64,000 nt of DNA from Edaphobacter paludis. GTDB taxonomy: Bacteria; Acidobacteriota; Terriglobia; Terriglobales; Acidobacteriaceae. Below, one piece after another: positions 44,108-52,918 of this stretch; the first letter of the stretch is position 1; each line of letters starts with the position of its first letter. The stretch is taken from the NCBI RefSeq assembly GCF_039993895.1, contig NZ_CP121194.1, positions 248,001 to 312,000 on the forward strand, given 5' to 3'. The notes under the pieces were generated by a model. The model ran no database searches. It saw only the letters and a list, made by a program, of their open reading frames with translations, and was not told the DNA's origin. The translations under genes were made by a program, and so were the position numbers.

Positions 44108-45418
44108 ATGTTTGACTCGGCCGGACAGAGGTGCTGCGTGAGATGGCTCTCGACAAAACTGCTAAGGATGCTTGGGTTGTTGAGTATTCTGCTTGGTCTG
44201 CTATGGGTTCTTTTCCAGGCCGGAGCGGATGGGAAGCTCCTTGCTGGGTGTTCGCTGGTGGGAGCTGGCGTCCTGTTAATTACGGAGGCCTATTCACGAA
44301 GGGATCGGAAGATTCAACAACGGTTGTCGTACGACGACCACGACCGGCAGCTTCGTCAGGAGTGGGAAGCCCACCAAGGGCAGCGAGAATGGGTACGGGA
44401 TGCTGTACTGGTTGGTCTGCTCGCGGTGACGGTGCTCGGCGGGTTGTGGGTGGCGGGGATCCGGTCGGGAGCGGGCAGAAACCAAGTGGTGATGGGCGGG
44501 GAGCCGAAGGGCTTGTCATTGCACTTGGGGCCGGAGCTCGAGAAGGCGATGATAGATGCTTTGAAGAGAACGCAGGGACAGGGCGGAGTGGGTGCAGGGG
44601 GGACGGCCAACGCTGGGGGAGGCAGGGGGTTCTCGTGGGAGACGGTGATGCTGGCGGCGATTGCGGCGGGGCTGCTGGGTTGGACGGTGAAGAAGCGGCC
44701 TTCAGCAGCGCCGGTGGTGGGCGCGGCGGAGCTGGCGTTGACGGCGATTAAGAATGCGGAGAAGCTGTCGCGGCTGGACCGGTGGATGTTCTGGGTGGCG
44801 ATGGTGGCATTTCTAGGAGTGGCGCTGGTGTTCTTGGTGGTGGGTCTGGTGCGGATGCGTGCAGGGAATGAGGGCAGGGCAGATCGAGATGAAGGGGGAG
44901 AAGAGAAGAAGCTTGATTCGCCACTGATGATCGGGTTTTCGGCGCTGGTGCTGGGATGGGCGGTGGTGATGGTGGCGTACCACGCCGCCGCAGAGCCGCC
45001 GAAGCCTAGGGAGGCAAAGAAGGAGGAGGTAAGTGTGCTGTCCGTGAAGCGGCTTGCCCCGGTGCCGGTGTTTATGCGCGGGAATGCGGACCCTAGGACA
45101 GCGAAGGCGTATCGGGAGCTGAAGGACAGTTTTGTTGCCTCACGGCGAGAGGGGGACATGCTACTGTTGCTTGGATCGGCGGACTGTATCGAGATTCATA
45201 AGAGTGCGAAGGACAACGCAGAGCTGGCGACGAAGCGTGCGGCAAATGTGAAGACTCAACTGCTTGTCGATCGTGCCGCGAAGGAAGGAGAGATTGAAAT
45301 CGACTCCCTGCCGCAGTACAGGCGATGCGGGGAGATGGAGGAGTTGCGGGCGGTGTTTCCATTCTTGGTGCATGCGGAGAGCGGGGGGCAGAAATTGATG
45401 GTTGAGAAGGGGCGATAG
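44108..45418 (+). CDS. Multi-TM membrane protein with OmpA-like C-terminal domain
   Basis: A 436-residue protein. About six hydrophobic segments are seen (residues about 21-38, 44-60, 99-118, 178-194, 227-249, 272-293), with a Gly-rich stretch at 157-174. After residue 305 comes a soluble domain; 353-388 (MLLLLGSADCIEIH...N..LA..RA..VK) follows the pattern of OmpA-like peptidoglycan-binding domains. ATG at 44108 lacks a good ribosome site; GTG at 44138 with AGAGG 6 nt upstream is a real alternative and gives a shorter N-terminus. It lies 169 bp behind the amidase. Base use is strongly G-rich, unlike the C-rich CHAT and amidase genes, so its membership in the same operon is uncertain. Confidence 0.7.
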   Translation: MFDSAGQRCCVRWLSTKLLRMLGLLSILLGLLWVLFQAGADGKLLAGCSLVGAGVLLITEAYSRRDRKIQQRLSYDDHDRQLRQEWEAHQGQREWVRDAVLVGLLAVTVLGGLWVAGIRSGAGRNQVVMGGEPKGLSLHLGPELEKAMIDALKRTQGQGGVGAGGTANAGGGRGFSWETVMLAAIAAGLLGWTVKKRPSAAPVVGAAELALTAIKNAEKLSRLDRWMFWVAMVAFLGVALVFLVVGLVRMRAGNEGRADRDEGGEEKKLDSPLMIGFSALVLGWAVVMVAYHAAAEPPKPREAKKEEVSVLSVKRLAPVPVFMRGNADPRTAKAYRELKDSFVASRREGDMLLLLGSADCIEIHKSAKDNAELATKRAANVKTQLLVDRAAKEGEIEIDSLPQYRRCGEMEELRAVFPFLVHAESGGQKLMVEKGR

Positions 45419-45707
45419 GGCTGAAGTGCCCCAGTGACAGACCAAATGCAAGTGGACTTGTTCCGACTGCCATGATGTTGTTAGAGCAGATGAAGTCCGC
45501 CTCCGCCGCATCTCTATTGTGGATTGCGCATTATCTCGTCGGTGTAAACCTCGCCATTTAGATCAGGATCCCCTTTCAACGGCGATACATGGGTTCGACT
45601 CGCGTCGGGGACGCATCAGGCAGATAGAAGATGCGTTCAGGTAAATGGAAGGTAGTCTTGCGCCGGTCGATACCAATCAATCGAACGGGACGACTCATGA
45701 TCGCCTA
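45419..45707. other. Gene-free spacer
   Basis: A 289-bp stretch between the OmpA-like gene and the 3' end of the beta-trefoil gene. A GGGTTCGACTC near 45593 resembles a tRNA T-loop, but no tRNA folds around it. No hairpin terminator is evident. Confidence 0.35.
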
Positions 45708-46697
45708 TCACCCGGTGGGGCCGGGTGCCAGATTGAACAGTTGCAACCGGAATTTGAGGGCGCCGCTGATGTTGGATAAGCCCGCGGTGACGCCGGAACC
45801 GAGGGAAATATAACTACCGGCAAAGGTCTTGATCCAAACGGTCATGTCGCCGTTGTCAATGAGGACGAACTTTTCGGAGTCCCCAATGGCGTCGACGGGG
45901 GTGTCTGTACGAAACTCTGATCCCGGCGCGCCGCCGTCAATCGCAGTGAGAACTGTGCCGTTGGCGGTCTGCAGGGCATAGGTGCCGTCCGGCTGCTTAA
46001 GCAGCGTCCACGAGATCTCGTTGATCTCGCCCTCCTCGGTGAGCCAGACCGCCCCTGGGCCGGGGTCGCCGCCGCCGCCGAACGCGAAGAGCCACCCGCG
46101 CAGAGCCTGTTCGTCAGAGCGGTTGCCGCCCCAGATCTGGATGCCATAGGTCGATCCGGTGCCGAAGCTGCCGGCGCGGTACGGGAGAAAGGTTTCCCAT
46201 GACTTCGCTACGGTCGCGTCGGTGTGAATCGTGTCACCGCTGTTATGGCCACCGCCTCCGACTGCAGTCAGAAAAAACCCTCTGCTGGTCTTCAGCCCGA
46301 AACCGCTGAAGTCGTTGTTTGCGTCGAACAGCCGGGTTGGCGCGAAGAGCTCCCAGCTGGCGACCACCGTCGCGTCGGTGTGAATCGTATCGGTAGTCCG
46401 TCCACCAGCGGCCACGGCCGTGACGAAGTGGCCGTTGAGAGTTTGGATCCCGTAAAACCCGAAGTCGCTCGTGGACCACAGCCGGAACATTTCCCATGAA
46501 CGCGGAACGGTTGCGTCGGTGTGGATCACGTCTGTTGTCCGTCCCCCACCGGATACGGCCGTGAGGAACGTCTCGTTGAGCTCCGTCATGAAGGCGAATT
46601 GGCCATCCAGCTCCTGCAAGCCACCCACAGGAATCAACGGCTCAGTGCTCGACATCGAGAGGGAAGCGGATTCATCAGCGCGATCTGGAATCTGCAT
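45708..46697 (-). CDS. Repeat-containing beta-trefoil (fascin/lectin-like) protein
   Basis: A 329-residue protein made of about six repeats of 40-50 residues. The first three share the pattern FLTAV..GGR/H..D.IHTDATV..SWE.F; later ones diverge (VLTAIDGG, YISLGSG). Six such blades would make two beta-trefoils, as in fascin-like or ricin-type folds, usually used for sugar or ligand binding. There is no signal peptide. The ATG (46697) has GAGGTG 5 nt upstream. It converges on the CHAT/amidase set and is divergent from the LacI regulator. Function is unknown; a carbohydrate- or cytoskeleton-like binding role is only inferred. Confidence 0.75.
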   Translation of the reverse strand: MQIPDRADESASLSMSSTEPLIPVGGLQELDGQFAFMTELNETFLTAVSGGGRTTDVIHTDATVPRSWEMFRLWSTSDFGFYGIQTLNGHFVTAVAAGGRTTDTIHTDATVVASWELFAPTRLFDANNDFSGFGLKTSRGFFLTAVGGGGHNSGDTIHTDATVAKSWETFLPYRAGSFGTGSTYGIQIWGGNRSDEQALRGWLFAFGGGGDPGPGAVWLTEEGEINEISWTLLKQPDGTYALQTANGTVLTAIDGGAPGSEFRTDTPVDAIGDSEKFVLIDNGDMTVWIKTFAGSYISLGSGVTAGLSNISGALKFRLQLFNLAPGPTG

Positions 46698-47033
46698 CGT
46701 TGCACCTCATTCGAAGCTGTCCGAACGGAACAAACGCTAGCAAAGGTGACCATCGATGTCAATAACCTTCAGCCCCACTTGGGCTACACGCGTATCCGCA
46801 GTGCACTGAACGCAAAGCCGAAGACAGGGAAGTGGATAGCGATTCTTCCTGCTCGTCTCTTCTCAAGGAATAAGCCCCCACCTTGGCTGAAAGTGACCCA
46901 AATTGACTCAAATCCGAATTCCAATTGTCCTCTTAACTATTCATTCAAGCCAGCAGGACACGGCAAGGGTGGGTCCATTTGAGGAGTGTAAAATCGTAGC
47001 GGCCAGGCTATAGGCCGAGGAGAACTGACAGGC
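46698..47033. other. Divergent spacer upstream of the LacI regulator
   Basis: A 336-bp stretch with no recognisable gene. A TTGACT occurs at 46904-46909 but lacks a good -10. No copy of the GTTACCGGTAAC palindrome was seen here. Confidence 0.35.
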
Positions 47034-48038
47034 ATGACTGTTCGCTTGAAGGACATCGCAAGCGACCTGAATCTTTCAAAGATGACGATATCGAGAGTCC
47101 TGCGGGGACAGACCGATGTAAGCGCAGCTACCAAGGCAAGAGTGCTCCAGCGGATGAAGGAGCTGAACTACAGACCTAATATTGCGGCCCGCAGCTTACG
47201 CAGCGGCAACACCTTCAGCATCGGGCTGGTCATTCCATCGCTGTCTGACCCATTTTTTACAGAAGTTGCTAGAGGCCTTGTCCAGACGGTGCGAGCGGCG
47301 GGCTATGGGCTTCTCATTTCTTCGTCTGAAGAAGACCCAGAGATAGAGCGATTTGAGATTGGGCTCCAGCTTTCTAGACAGGTAGACGCTCTGCTTGTTG
47401 CTTCCGTTCAGGAATCCACAGAATTCTTCGATGATTTGGGTCAGCAACACGTCCCTATGGTCTTCATCGGTCGTAAGCCCCCGTCCTTTGGGGCTCATTT
47501 CGTAGGCGTCCGTGATCAGGATATTGGATACGTTGCGGCAGCCCATCTTATCCAGACCGGATGCCACAAAGTCGCATACCTACGAGGGCCTCGCACCGCC
47601 GCTGCCGACCTTAGATATTCGGGCTATCGTGCGGCCCTGAACGATTTCAATATTCCCTTCAGGCCGGCCCTCGTAATCGAGGCTTGTGAGGCGGATCGTC
47701 ACGAATATCGCCGAGGAGTCGAAGCGATGTGCCGATTGCTCACAGAAAAGGTTCGCCCCGACGGGGTCATGTGTTTCAGCGATCTGTTGGCCATTGGCGT
47801 CATTGATGCAGCACTCAATAAGAATTTGAAAGTGCCTGAAGACATCGCAATTGTTGGCTGCGGCAATCAGCCACTGATTCAATCCATGAAAGTTTCTTTG
47901 TCGAGCGTCGACCTTGCCGGATTGGAAGTGGGACAGAGGGCCGCCAAGCTTGTTTTGCGTATACTCTCATCGGAGAAAGTCGCTTCCAACAGAAGCTTGT
48001 ACGTTTCTCCACGAATTGTCGTACGTGATTCGAGCTAA
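47034..48038 (+). CDS. LacI family transcriptional regulator
   Basis: A 334-residue LacI/GalR repressor. The helix-turn-helix is at residues 4-24 (LKDIASDLNLSKMTISRVL), the hinge helix includes NIAARSLRSG, and residues about 60-330 form the effector-binding domain (GLVIPSLSDPFF, VPMVFIGRKP). ATG at 47034 has GAGGAG about 11 nt upstream. It precedes the PfkB kinase, TonB receptor and deacetylase genes. A 14-bp palindrome with a central CG lies before that receptor and is the best candidate for its operator. Effector is unknown, probably a phosphorylated or free sugar of this pathway. Confidence 0.92.
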   Translation: MTVRLKDIASDLNLSKMTISRVLRGQTDVSAATKARVLQRMKELNYRPNIAARSLRSGNTFSIGLVIPSLSDPFFTEVARGLVQTVRAAGYGLLISSSEEDPEIERFEIGLQLSRQVDALLVASVQESTEFFDDLGQQHVPMVFIGRKPPSFGAHFVGVRDQDIGYVAAAHLIQTGCHKVAYLRGPRTAAADLRYSGYRAALNDFNIPFRPALVIEACEADRHEYRRGVEAMCRLLTEKVRPDGVMCFSDLLAIGVIDAALNKNLKVPEDIAIVGCGNQPLIQSMKVSLSSVDLAGLEVGQRAAKLVLRILSSEKVASNRSLYVSPRIVVRDSS

Positions 48039-48199
48039 ACCAGCGAAGACGGACTGCTGAAGATACGTCCTTGTTGACAAGGAGCGGCTGTCCCTCTATC
48101 GTTAGCCAAATTCCAATTGGTTATATCTGGGAAGAGCTGCTGGTCTTCATGATGTTCGAACCTGTCCGTCGGCCGACCCCAAGCTAGGTCGCGATACTT

Positions 48200-49156
48200 T
48201 TGAAGAGAAAGACTGCAAAGACCTTCGATCTCGTAGTTTTTGGAGAGTTCTTCTCCGATCTCATCTTCTATGGAGTTCCGGATCGACCTCGTCTGGGCGA
48301 AGAACTTAAGACTGACCACTTTTTGATAGCGCCCGGCGGCGGACTCGCAACTACGGCACTTGCGGCGAACAAGCTGGGTACCTCAACTGGCATCTTGACC
48401 AGGGTTGGTGCCGACGCGTCCACTCTGCCCACCTGGACCGGAATCCTCGATCAGGGGTTGGACGTGGGCGCCTGTGAGGTGCGAAAGGATTTCGCGACCG
48501 CTCTGACTGCCAGTATCGCCTACAAGGCAGATCGGATGATGGTGACGCATGAGCCGATCAATCGAAATCTTGAGGACCTTCTCGACAAGGTCGCGGTGCA
48601 GCGCAAACTCAAGCGCGCGCGTCACGTGCATTTGGCCTGCGCTCTTCATCGGCCGCGAAAGTGGATACCAATTCTGAAGGCACTTCGCGCGGAGGGCATA
48701 ACCGTCTCAGCCGACTTTGGATGGAACCCCGACATCTCCATCACTGAACTTATGTCGATCATCAAGCACTGTGAATTCATCTTTCCGAATGCGCATGAGG
48801 CGTGCACCATCACCGGTACCAAAAGCCCTCTGCGGGCGCTTGAAAAGCTTAGCGAGTGGGTACCCGTTCCCGTCGTGACGCTGGGCGCGAAGGGCTCCAT
48901 GTTGATGGCCGAGGGAAGGTTTTACAAGCAGCCTGCCCTGTCCGTTACGATCGTTGATGCTACGGGCGCGGGCGATGCTTTCAATGGCGGCTTCCTGCAT
49001 GAATTTTTGCGCGGCTCTCAGTGGGACGATTGCCTGCGCGCTGGCAATATCTGCGGGGGGCTGGCAACCATGGCGCCCGGCGGTTCTCAAGGGCTTCCTT
49101 CGTATTTGGAGTTTGCAAGGCACATGCGTGCCTTCAAGGCACGCGAAAAGAAATAA
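48200..49156 (+). CDS. PfkB family carbohydrate kinase, copy A
   Basis: A 318-residue ribokinase-type kinase that phosphorylates a sugar or nucleoside with ATP. The second PfkB signature DATGAGDAFNGGF (about 253-265) supplies the catalytic Asp; the N-terminal LVVFGEFFSDLIF and GGGLATTALAANKLG are family-typical. The only start in frame with the family N-terminus is TTG at 48200, since a stop lies five codons upstream; its ribosome site is weak. It is distantly similar to the PfkB protein at 57187. Both lie in one locus with a GH4 enzyme and deacetylases, so each may act on a different sugar. Confidence 0.88.
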   Translation: MKRKTAKTFDLVVFGEFFSDLIFYGVPDRPRLGEELKTDHFLIAPGGGLATTALAANKLGTSTGILTRVGADASTLPTWTGILDQGLDVGACEVRKDFATALTASIAYKADRMMVTHEPINRNLEDLLDKVAVQRKLKRARHVHLACALHRPRKWIPILKALRAEGITVSADFGWNPDISITELMSIIKHCEFIFPNAHEACTITGTKSPLRALEKLSEWVPVPVVTLGAKGSMLMAEGRFYKQPALSVTIVDATGAGDAFNGGFLHEFLRGSQWDDCLRAGNICGGLATMAPGGSQGLPSYLEFARHMRAFKAREKK

Positions 49157-49470
49157 TATTTAGCGGCAAGTGGTCCCCTCCTTCAAGGTGATCCTCAATA
49201 GATCGGCGGGCCATGTTTAATAAACGCAAGCATAGCCTCTAAATTGCAAAAAAATAAATTAATACAAGTTTCTTGACAACATGCCTCCCGCCTGTTATTT
49301 CCTTGTAGGCATAGTTTCGTTACCGGTAACGGAAGAATTTGCAATCTCTACGGAATGCAGGGATTGCCGAGTCAAAGGCTGCCTTTTTCCCGCGTGGCGA
49401 TAATAGCCTGCTCCACGAAAACGCTGGTACTACCTCGCGCCATAGTCGAACACACAAAGGAGTGTCTGAA
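49157..49470. promoter_or_regulatory. Promoter region of the second TonB receptor
   Basis: A 314-bp stretch between the kinase and the receptor. TTGACA at 49273-49278 is a good -35; the best -10 is TTATTT (49295-49300), 16 nt later. The palindrome at 49318-49331 lies just downstream of the predicted start. Confidence 0.45.
49318..49331. promoter_or_regulatory. LacI-type operator CGTTACCGGTAACG
   Basis: A 14-bp perfect palindrome with a central CG, the usual geometry of LacI/GalR operators. It is 153 bp before the receptor start codon and just downstream of its candidate promoter. One half, GGTAACG, recurs before GH97 (14341-14351) and the other, CGTTACC, before the first TonB receptor (5581-5587). 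Confidence 0.6.
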
Positions 49471-52400
49471 ATGGAGATCGTCAGATCTGAAGATAATTTC
49501 GTAAAGCAGATAAAGCGCCATCTTATTTGCAGCACCATTCTGTTTGGAGCGCTCATATCCGTCATGTGCATTTCTTCTGTGGCATGGGCGCAGATCGATA
49601 CCGGCGCGATTACAGGGACGTTGCGCGATGACCAGGGCGCTGTTCTCCCGGGAGCTGCGGTAACCATCCGCAATGTTGCTACGGGTGTCGCCACAAAAAC
49701 CACGACGAATGCCGACGGAACCTATCAGGTATTGGCGCTTATCCCTGGCATATACTCTGTGGAAGCGGTGGCGCAAGGATTCGGCTCGACAAAAAATCCA
49801 TCTGTCGATATCCACGTTCAGACTCGTGCCCAGGTTGATTTCACCTTGCATGTGGGTGCCGTGCAAGAGCAGATCGAGGTGCATGAGAGCGGGGTCCAGC
49901 TCCAAACACAGTCTGCCGATGTCGGCGATGTTATTGGTTCCAATCAGATCGACAATCTCCCGTTGAACAGCCGCCGCTATGCGGATCTGGCGCTCCTGTC
50001 TCCGGGCATCTTCAAGAACCCATCCGTTGCAAACCCGGCCCCGGATCGCTTTAGCTCGAATGGAAATTCTGAGACGCAAAATTACTTTGCACTCGACGGA
50101 GTAGACAACAACTCGGGATCGACCAATCTTCAGGAAGGTTCCGTGCAGAATGTGCAGCCTCCTCCGGACGCGATCCAGGAGTTCCGGCTTCAGACGCGCA
50201 CCTACTCGACAGAATTCGGTACTTCTGCCGGTGCCGTGGTCAACGCTTCGATCAAGAGTGGGACCAATCAGTTTCATGGAAACGTATGGGAGTATGCGCG
50301 CAACAGCATCTTCGATTCGAACACTTTTCTCAACAGACAGAATGGTATCGGTAAGGGGAGCTTCAGCCAGAACCAGTTTGGTGGAACACTGGGCGGTCCG
50401 ATTCTGCACGATCGCATGTTCTTTTTCGGAGATTACCAAGGTCTGCGCAGCAGCAAGCAGGTGACGAAGCTATCGGTTGTCCCATCCCATAACATGAAGA
50501 GCGGTGATTTCAGCGAACTCGATCCCGCCGCATATCCGTTTCTCAGCAAGGCGACCGGACAGACAGGCTGCCTCAACGCGACGACGAGGATCATCGCTCC
50601 AAGCTGCCTCGATCCGGTTGCAATGAAGTTGGCGGCTCTCTTCCCAGACCCCAACGTCCCTGGTCAGACAATATGGACGGGCAATCCTAACTATCAGTTT
50701 GTGTATCAATCGCCGACGCAGATCAACTCTGCCGATGTCAGGATCGACCACAAGCTCACCGAAAAAGATGCGCTCTTTGGCCGCTATAGCTATATGAAGC
50801 AGCACCGGCAGGACCCCCCATGGACGAAAGACCCGATTGCCGGCAATGGGGGCTTTGCCACCGATTACAACATCCGCAATCAGGGGCTGGCGCTGGGGTG
50901 GACGCGCATCCTCTCCGCGTCCGCTGTGAATCAGGCGCGGTTTGGCTTCTCGCGCGATAATGCAGTGAGCGGCCCCATCGGGCTTACGCTCGGCAAATCG
51001 AATGCCACGGACTATGGCTTGACGGGCATCCCCGCCTCCCCCTATACCGCAGGCATCCCGCCCATATATATCTCCGGTCTCGTAACGCTTGGCGTGGATC
51101 GTTACCGTCCCCAGTTCCAGGTGGCGCAGGTATTTCAATTCATTGATACCTTCACCAAGCTGCAGGGCAACCATAGTCTGCTCTTCGGCTACGAGTATCA
51201 CCGCAATACGGACAACTTCCTCGACCTGCAGGCACCCCAGGGATATATCCAATCCACTGGAATTTACTCGAACAAGTCCGGCTTCGGCTTTGCGGATTTT
51301 CTCATGGGGGATGTTGCTTCGACGATCTACAACACGCCTCTTGCAGTTCACAACTTTCTTCCCGGGCATTCGTTTTTCGCTCAGGACACCTGGCGCATAG
51401 TAAATCGGCTGACGGTAACCTATGGTGCGCGTTACGAGCTGTTCGCACCGTGGATGAACCGCACGAATTCGGTTTCGAACTTCTCTCCCGCTAATGGCGG
51501 CTCAATGGTCCCGTCAACGCCTAACGCGAAGGGCTGGGCTGATCGCTCCCTGATCAACCCGGACAAAAACAACATTGCTCCACGTATAGGTTTCAGCTAC
51601 CAGGCGTCCGATAAGGTGGTCTTTCGCGGCGGATATGGCGTGTTCTACCAGTTCATCAACCGCATCGGTTCCGAGTCCATGCTTGCCCTCAATTTACCTT
51701 TTCTCAAGCAGATCTTTACATCTCAATCGAATGGCAGCGTGGATCCCGTCTTCTTTTTGAAGAACGGGTTTCCGGGAAAAACCTATGCAGCAGCCTCCGT
51801 ACCGCTCTATCTACAGAAAGCCAATTGGCAAGACCCCAACCAGCGTACCAGCTATATTCAGCAGGCCAGCTTTGGACCGCAGTTCCAGATGAGTCCCACG
51901 ACGGTCCTGGAAATGAACTGGATCGGAAACTGGGGCCATAAGATGAATCGTCTGCGCAATGCGAATCAGGGCGTTGTCACTGGCTACGCATCGCCAACTG
52001 CAGCTCTCGTCCAGTTTCCGTATGCAAACCTGAACACGGCCACCTCAACCATTGCGGGCGCGGGTCAGCACGCCTTCCTGGAGTACGCGACCAACGATGG
52101 CAACACCAGCTACAACGCGCTGGAGGTCAGCGCGCGCCGCCGTCTGGCGAATCGTCTCGGTTATCAGATCAGCTATACCTGGTCGCATGCTTTCGCGGAC
52201 TTTACAGACAATCTCACTGGAGGCTCGACTCCCCAAAATGCCTACGACTACGCGCATGAAAAGAGCAACTCGCCCTTTGACCAGAGGCATCGCTTCGTTG
52301 CCAGCGGGCAATGGTCGGTGCCGATCGGCAAGGGAGGCTGGGTTCTGAACCGCGACTCCGTGGCTGCCAGTCTGCTCGGCGGATGGCAGCTCAACACGAT

Positions 52401-52848
52401 CATTACCCTGCAAACCGGAACTACATTCAGCGTGGGTGCAGCCGACAACAGCCAGACCGGTGGCAGCCATGCATCCTATGCAAATTGCGTCGGCAATCCA
52501 TTTGCCGGGACAACAAGTGATCGTAACCAGGTCAGCGATCGCAACTCAACGGAGCGCTTCATCAGCGCCAGCGGGTTCGCGCAACCGGGAGTAGGTACAT
52601 TCGGAAGCTGCCGCCCGCGTATGTTTTACGGACCTGGTTCTCGGAATGTTGACCTGAGTGTCTTCAAGCAATTTTCTCTTGGCGACGTGCGCAAGATTGA
52701 GTTGCGCTTCGAAGGCTTCAACGCCTTCAACCATGCCAACTTCGGCAATCCGTCCGCCTCCGTGTCCAATACGGCCACCTTCGGCAAAATCACCTCCGTC
52801 GTGAACGACCCGCGCGAAATTCAACTCGCAGGCAAGTTCTACTTTTAG
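49471..52848 (+). CDS. TonB-dependent receptor, Oar-like
   Basis: A 1125-residue outer-membrane receptor. I chose ATG 49471, with AAAGGAG 9 nt upstream; it directly gives a signal peptide (EIVRSEDNFVKQIKRHLI then a hydrophobic core ending VAWAQ). The open frame extends 44 codons upstream across the promoter and operator, which argues against the longer form. A carboxypeptidase-regulatory domain (about 38-120), a plug (about 130-240, with DGVDNN) and a beta-barrel ending in KFYF follow. It is 70 bp before the PIG-L deacetylase gene. The ligand is probably a glycoconjugate bearing N-acetyl groups; this is inferred from the neighbours. Confidence 0.92.
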   Translation: MEIVRSEDNFVKQIKRHLICSTILFGALISVMCISSVAWAQIDTGAITGTLRDDQGAVLPGAAVTIRNVATGVATKTTTNADGTYQVLALIPGIYSVEAVAQGFGSTKNPSVDIHVQTRAQVDFTLHVGAVQEQIEVHESGVQLQTQSADVGDVIGSNQIDNLPLNSRRYADLALLSPGIFKNPSVANPAPDRFSSNGNSETQNYFALDGVDNNSGSTNLQEGSVQNVQPPPDAIQEFRLQTRTYSTEFGTSAGAVVNASIKSGTNQFHGNVWEYARNSIFDSNTFLNRQNGIGKGSFSQNQFGGTLGGPILHDRMFFFGDYQGLRSSKQVTKLSVVPSHNMKSGDFSELDPAAYPFLSKATGQTGCLNATTRIIAPSCLDPVAMKLAALFPDPNVPGQTIWTGNPNYQFVYQSPTQINSADVRIDHKLTEKDALFGRYSYMKQHRQDPPWTKDPIAGNGGFATDYNIRNQGLALGWTRILSASAVNQARFGFSRDNAVSGPIGLTLGKSNATDYGLTGIPASPYTAGIPPIYISGLVTLGVDRYRPQFQVAQVFQFIDTFTKLQGNHSLLFGYEYHRNTDNFLDLQAPQGYIQSTGIYSNKSGFGFADFLMGDVASTIYNTPLAVHNFLPGHSFFAQDTWRIVNRLTVTYGARYELFAPWMNRTNSVSNFSPANGGSMVPSTPNAKGWADRSLINPDKNNIAPRIGFSYQASDKVVFRGGYGVFYQFINRIGSESMLALNLPFLKQIFTSQSNGSVDPVFFLKNGFPGKTYAAASVPLYLQKANWQDPNQRTSYIQQASFGPQFQMSPTTVLEMNWIGNWGHKMNRLRNANQGVVTGYASPTAALVQFPYANLNTATSTIAGAGQHAFLEYATNDGNTSYNALEVSARRRLANRLGYQISYTWSHAFADFTDNLTGGSTPQNAYDYAHEKSNSPFDQRHRFVASGQWSVPIGKGGWVLNRDSVAASLLGGWQLNTIITLQTGTTFSVGAADNSQTGGSHASYANCVGNPFAGTTSDRNQVSDRNSTERFISASGFAQPGVGTFGSCRPRMFYGPGSRNVDLSVFKQFSLGDVRKIELRFEGFNAFNHANFGNPSASVSNTATFGKITSVVNDPREIQLAGKFYF

Positions 52849-52918
52849 GCAATCCAGCTAGCTTCAAGTCATCTCAGTGGTCCTGTGAGAGCAGGCCGCT
52901 GAGGAGAATGGATGAGAT

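Noticed and set aside
44131..44751. A 206-codon plus-strand frame overlapping the OmpA-like gene
   Set aside because: It is a shifted frame of a gene with clear membrane segments and an OmpA-like C-terminus.
45580..45625. tRNA-like T-loop GGGTTCGACTC
   Set aside because: No acceptor, D or anticodon stem could be paired around it, and the bases next to it do not form a T-stem.
49372..50439. A 355-codon minus-strand frame
   Set aside because: It is antisense to the promoter and start of the second TonB receptor and shows no family motifs.
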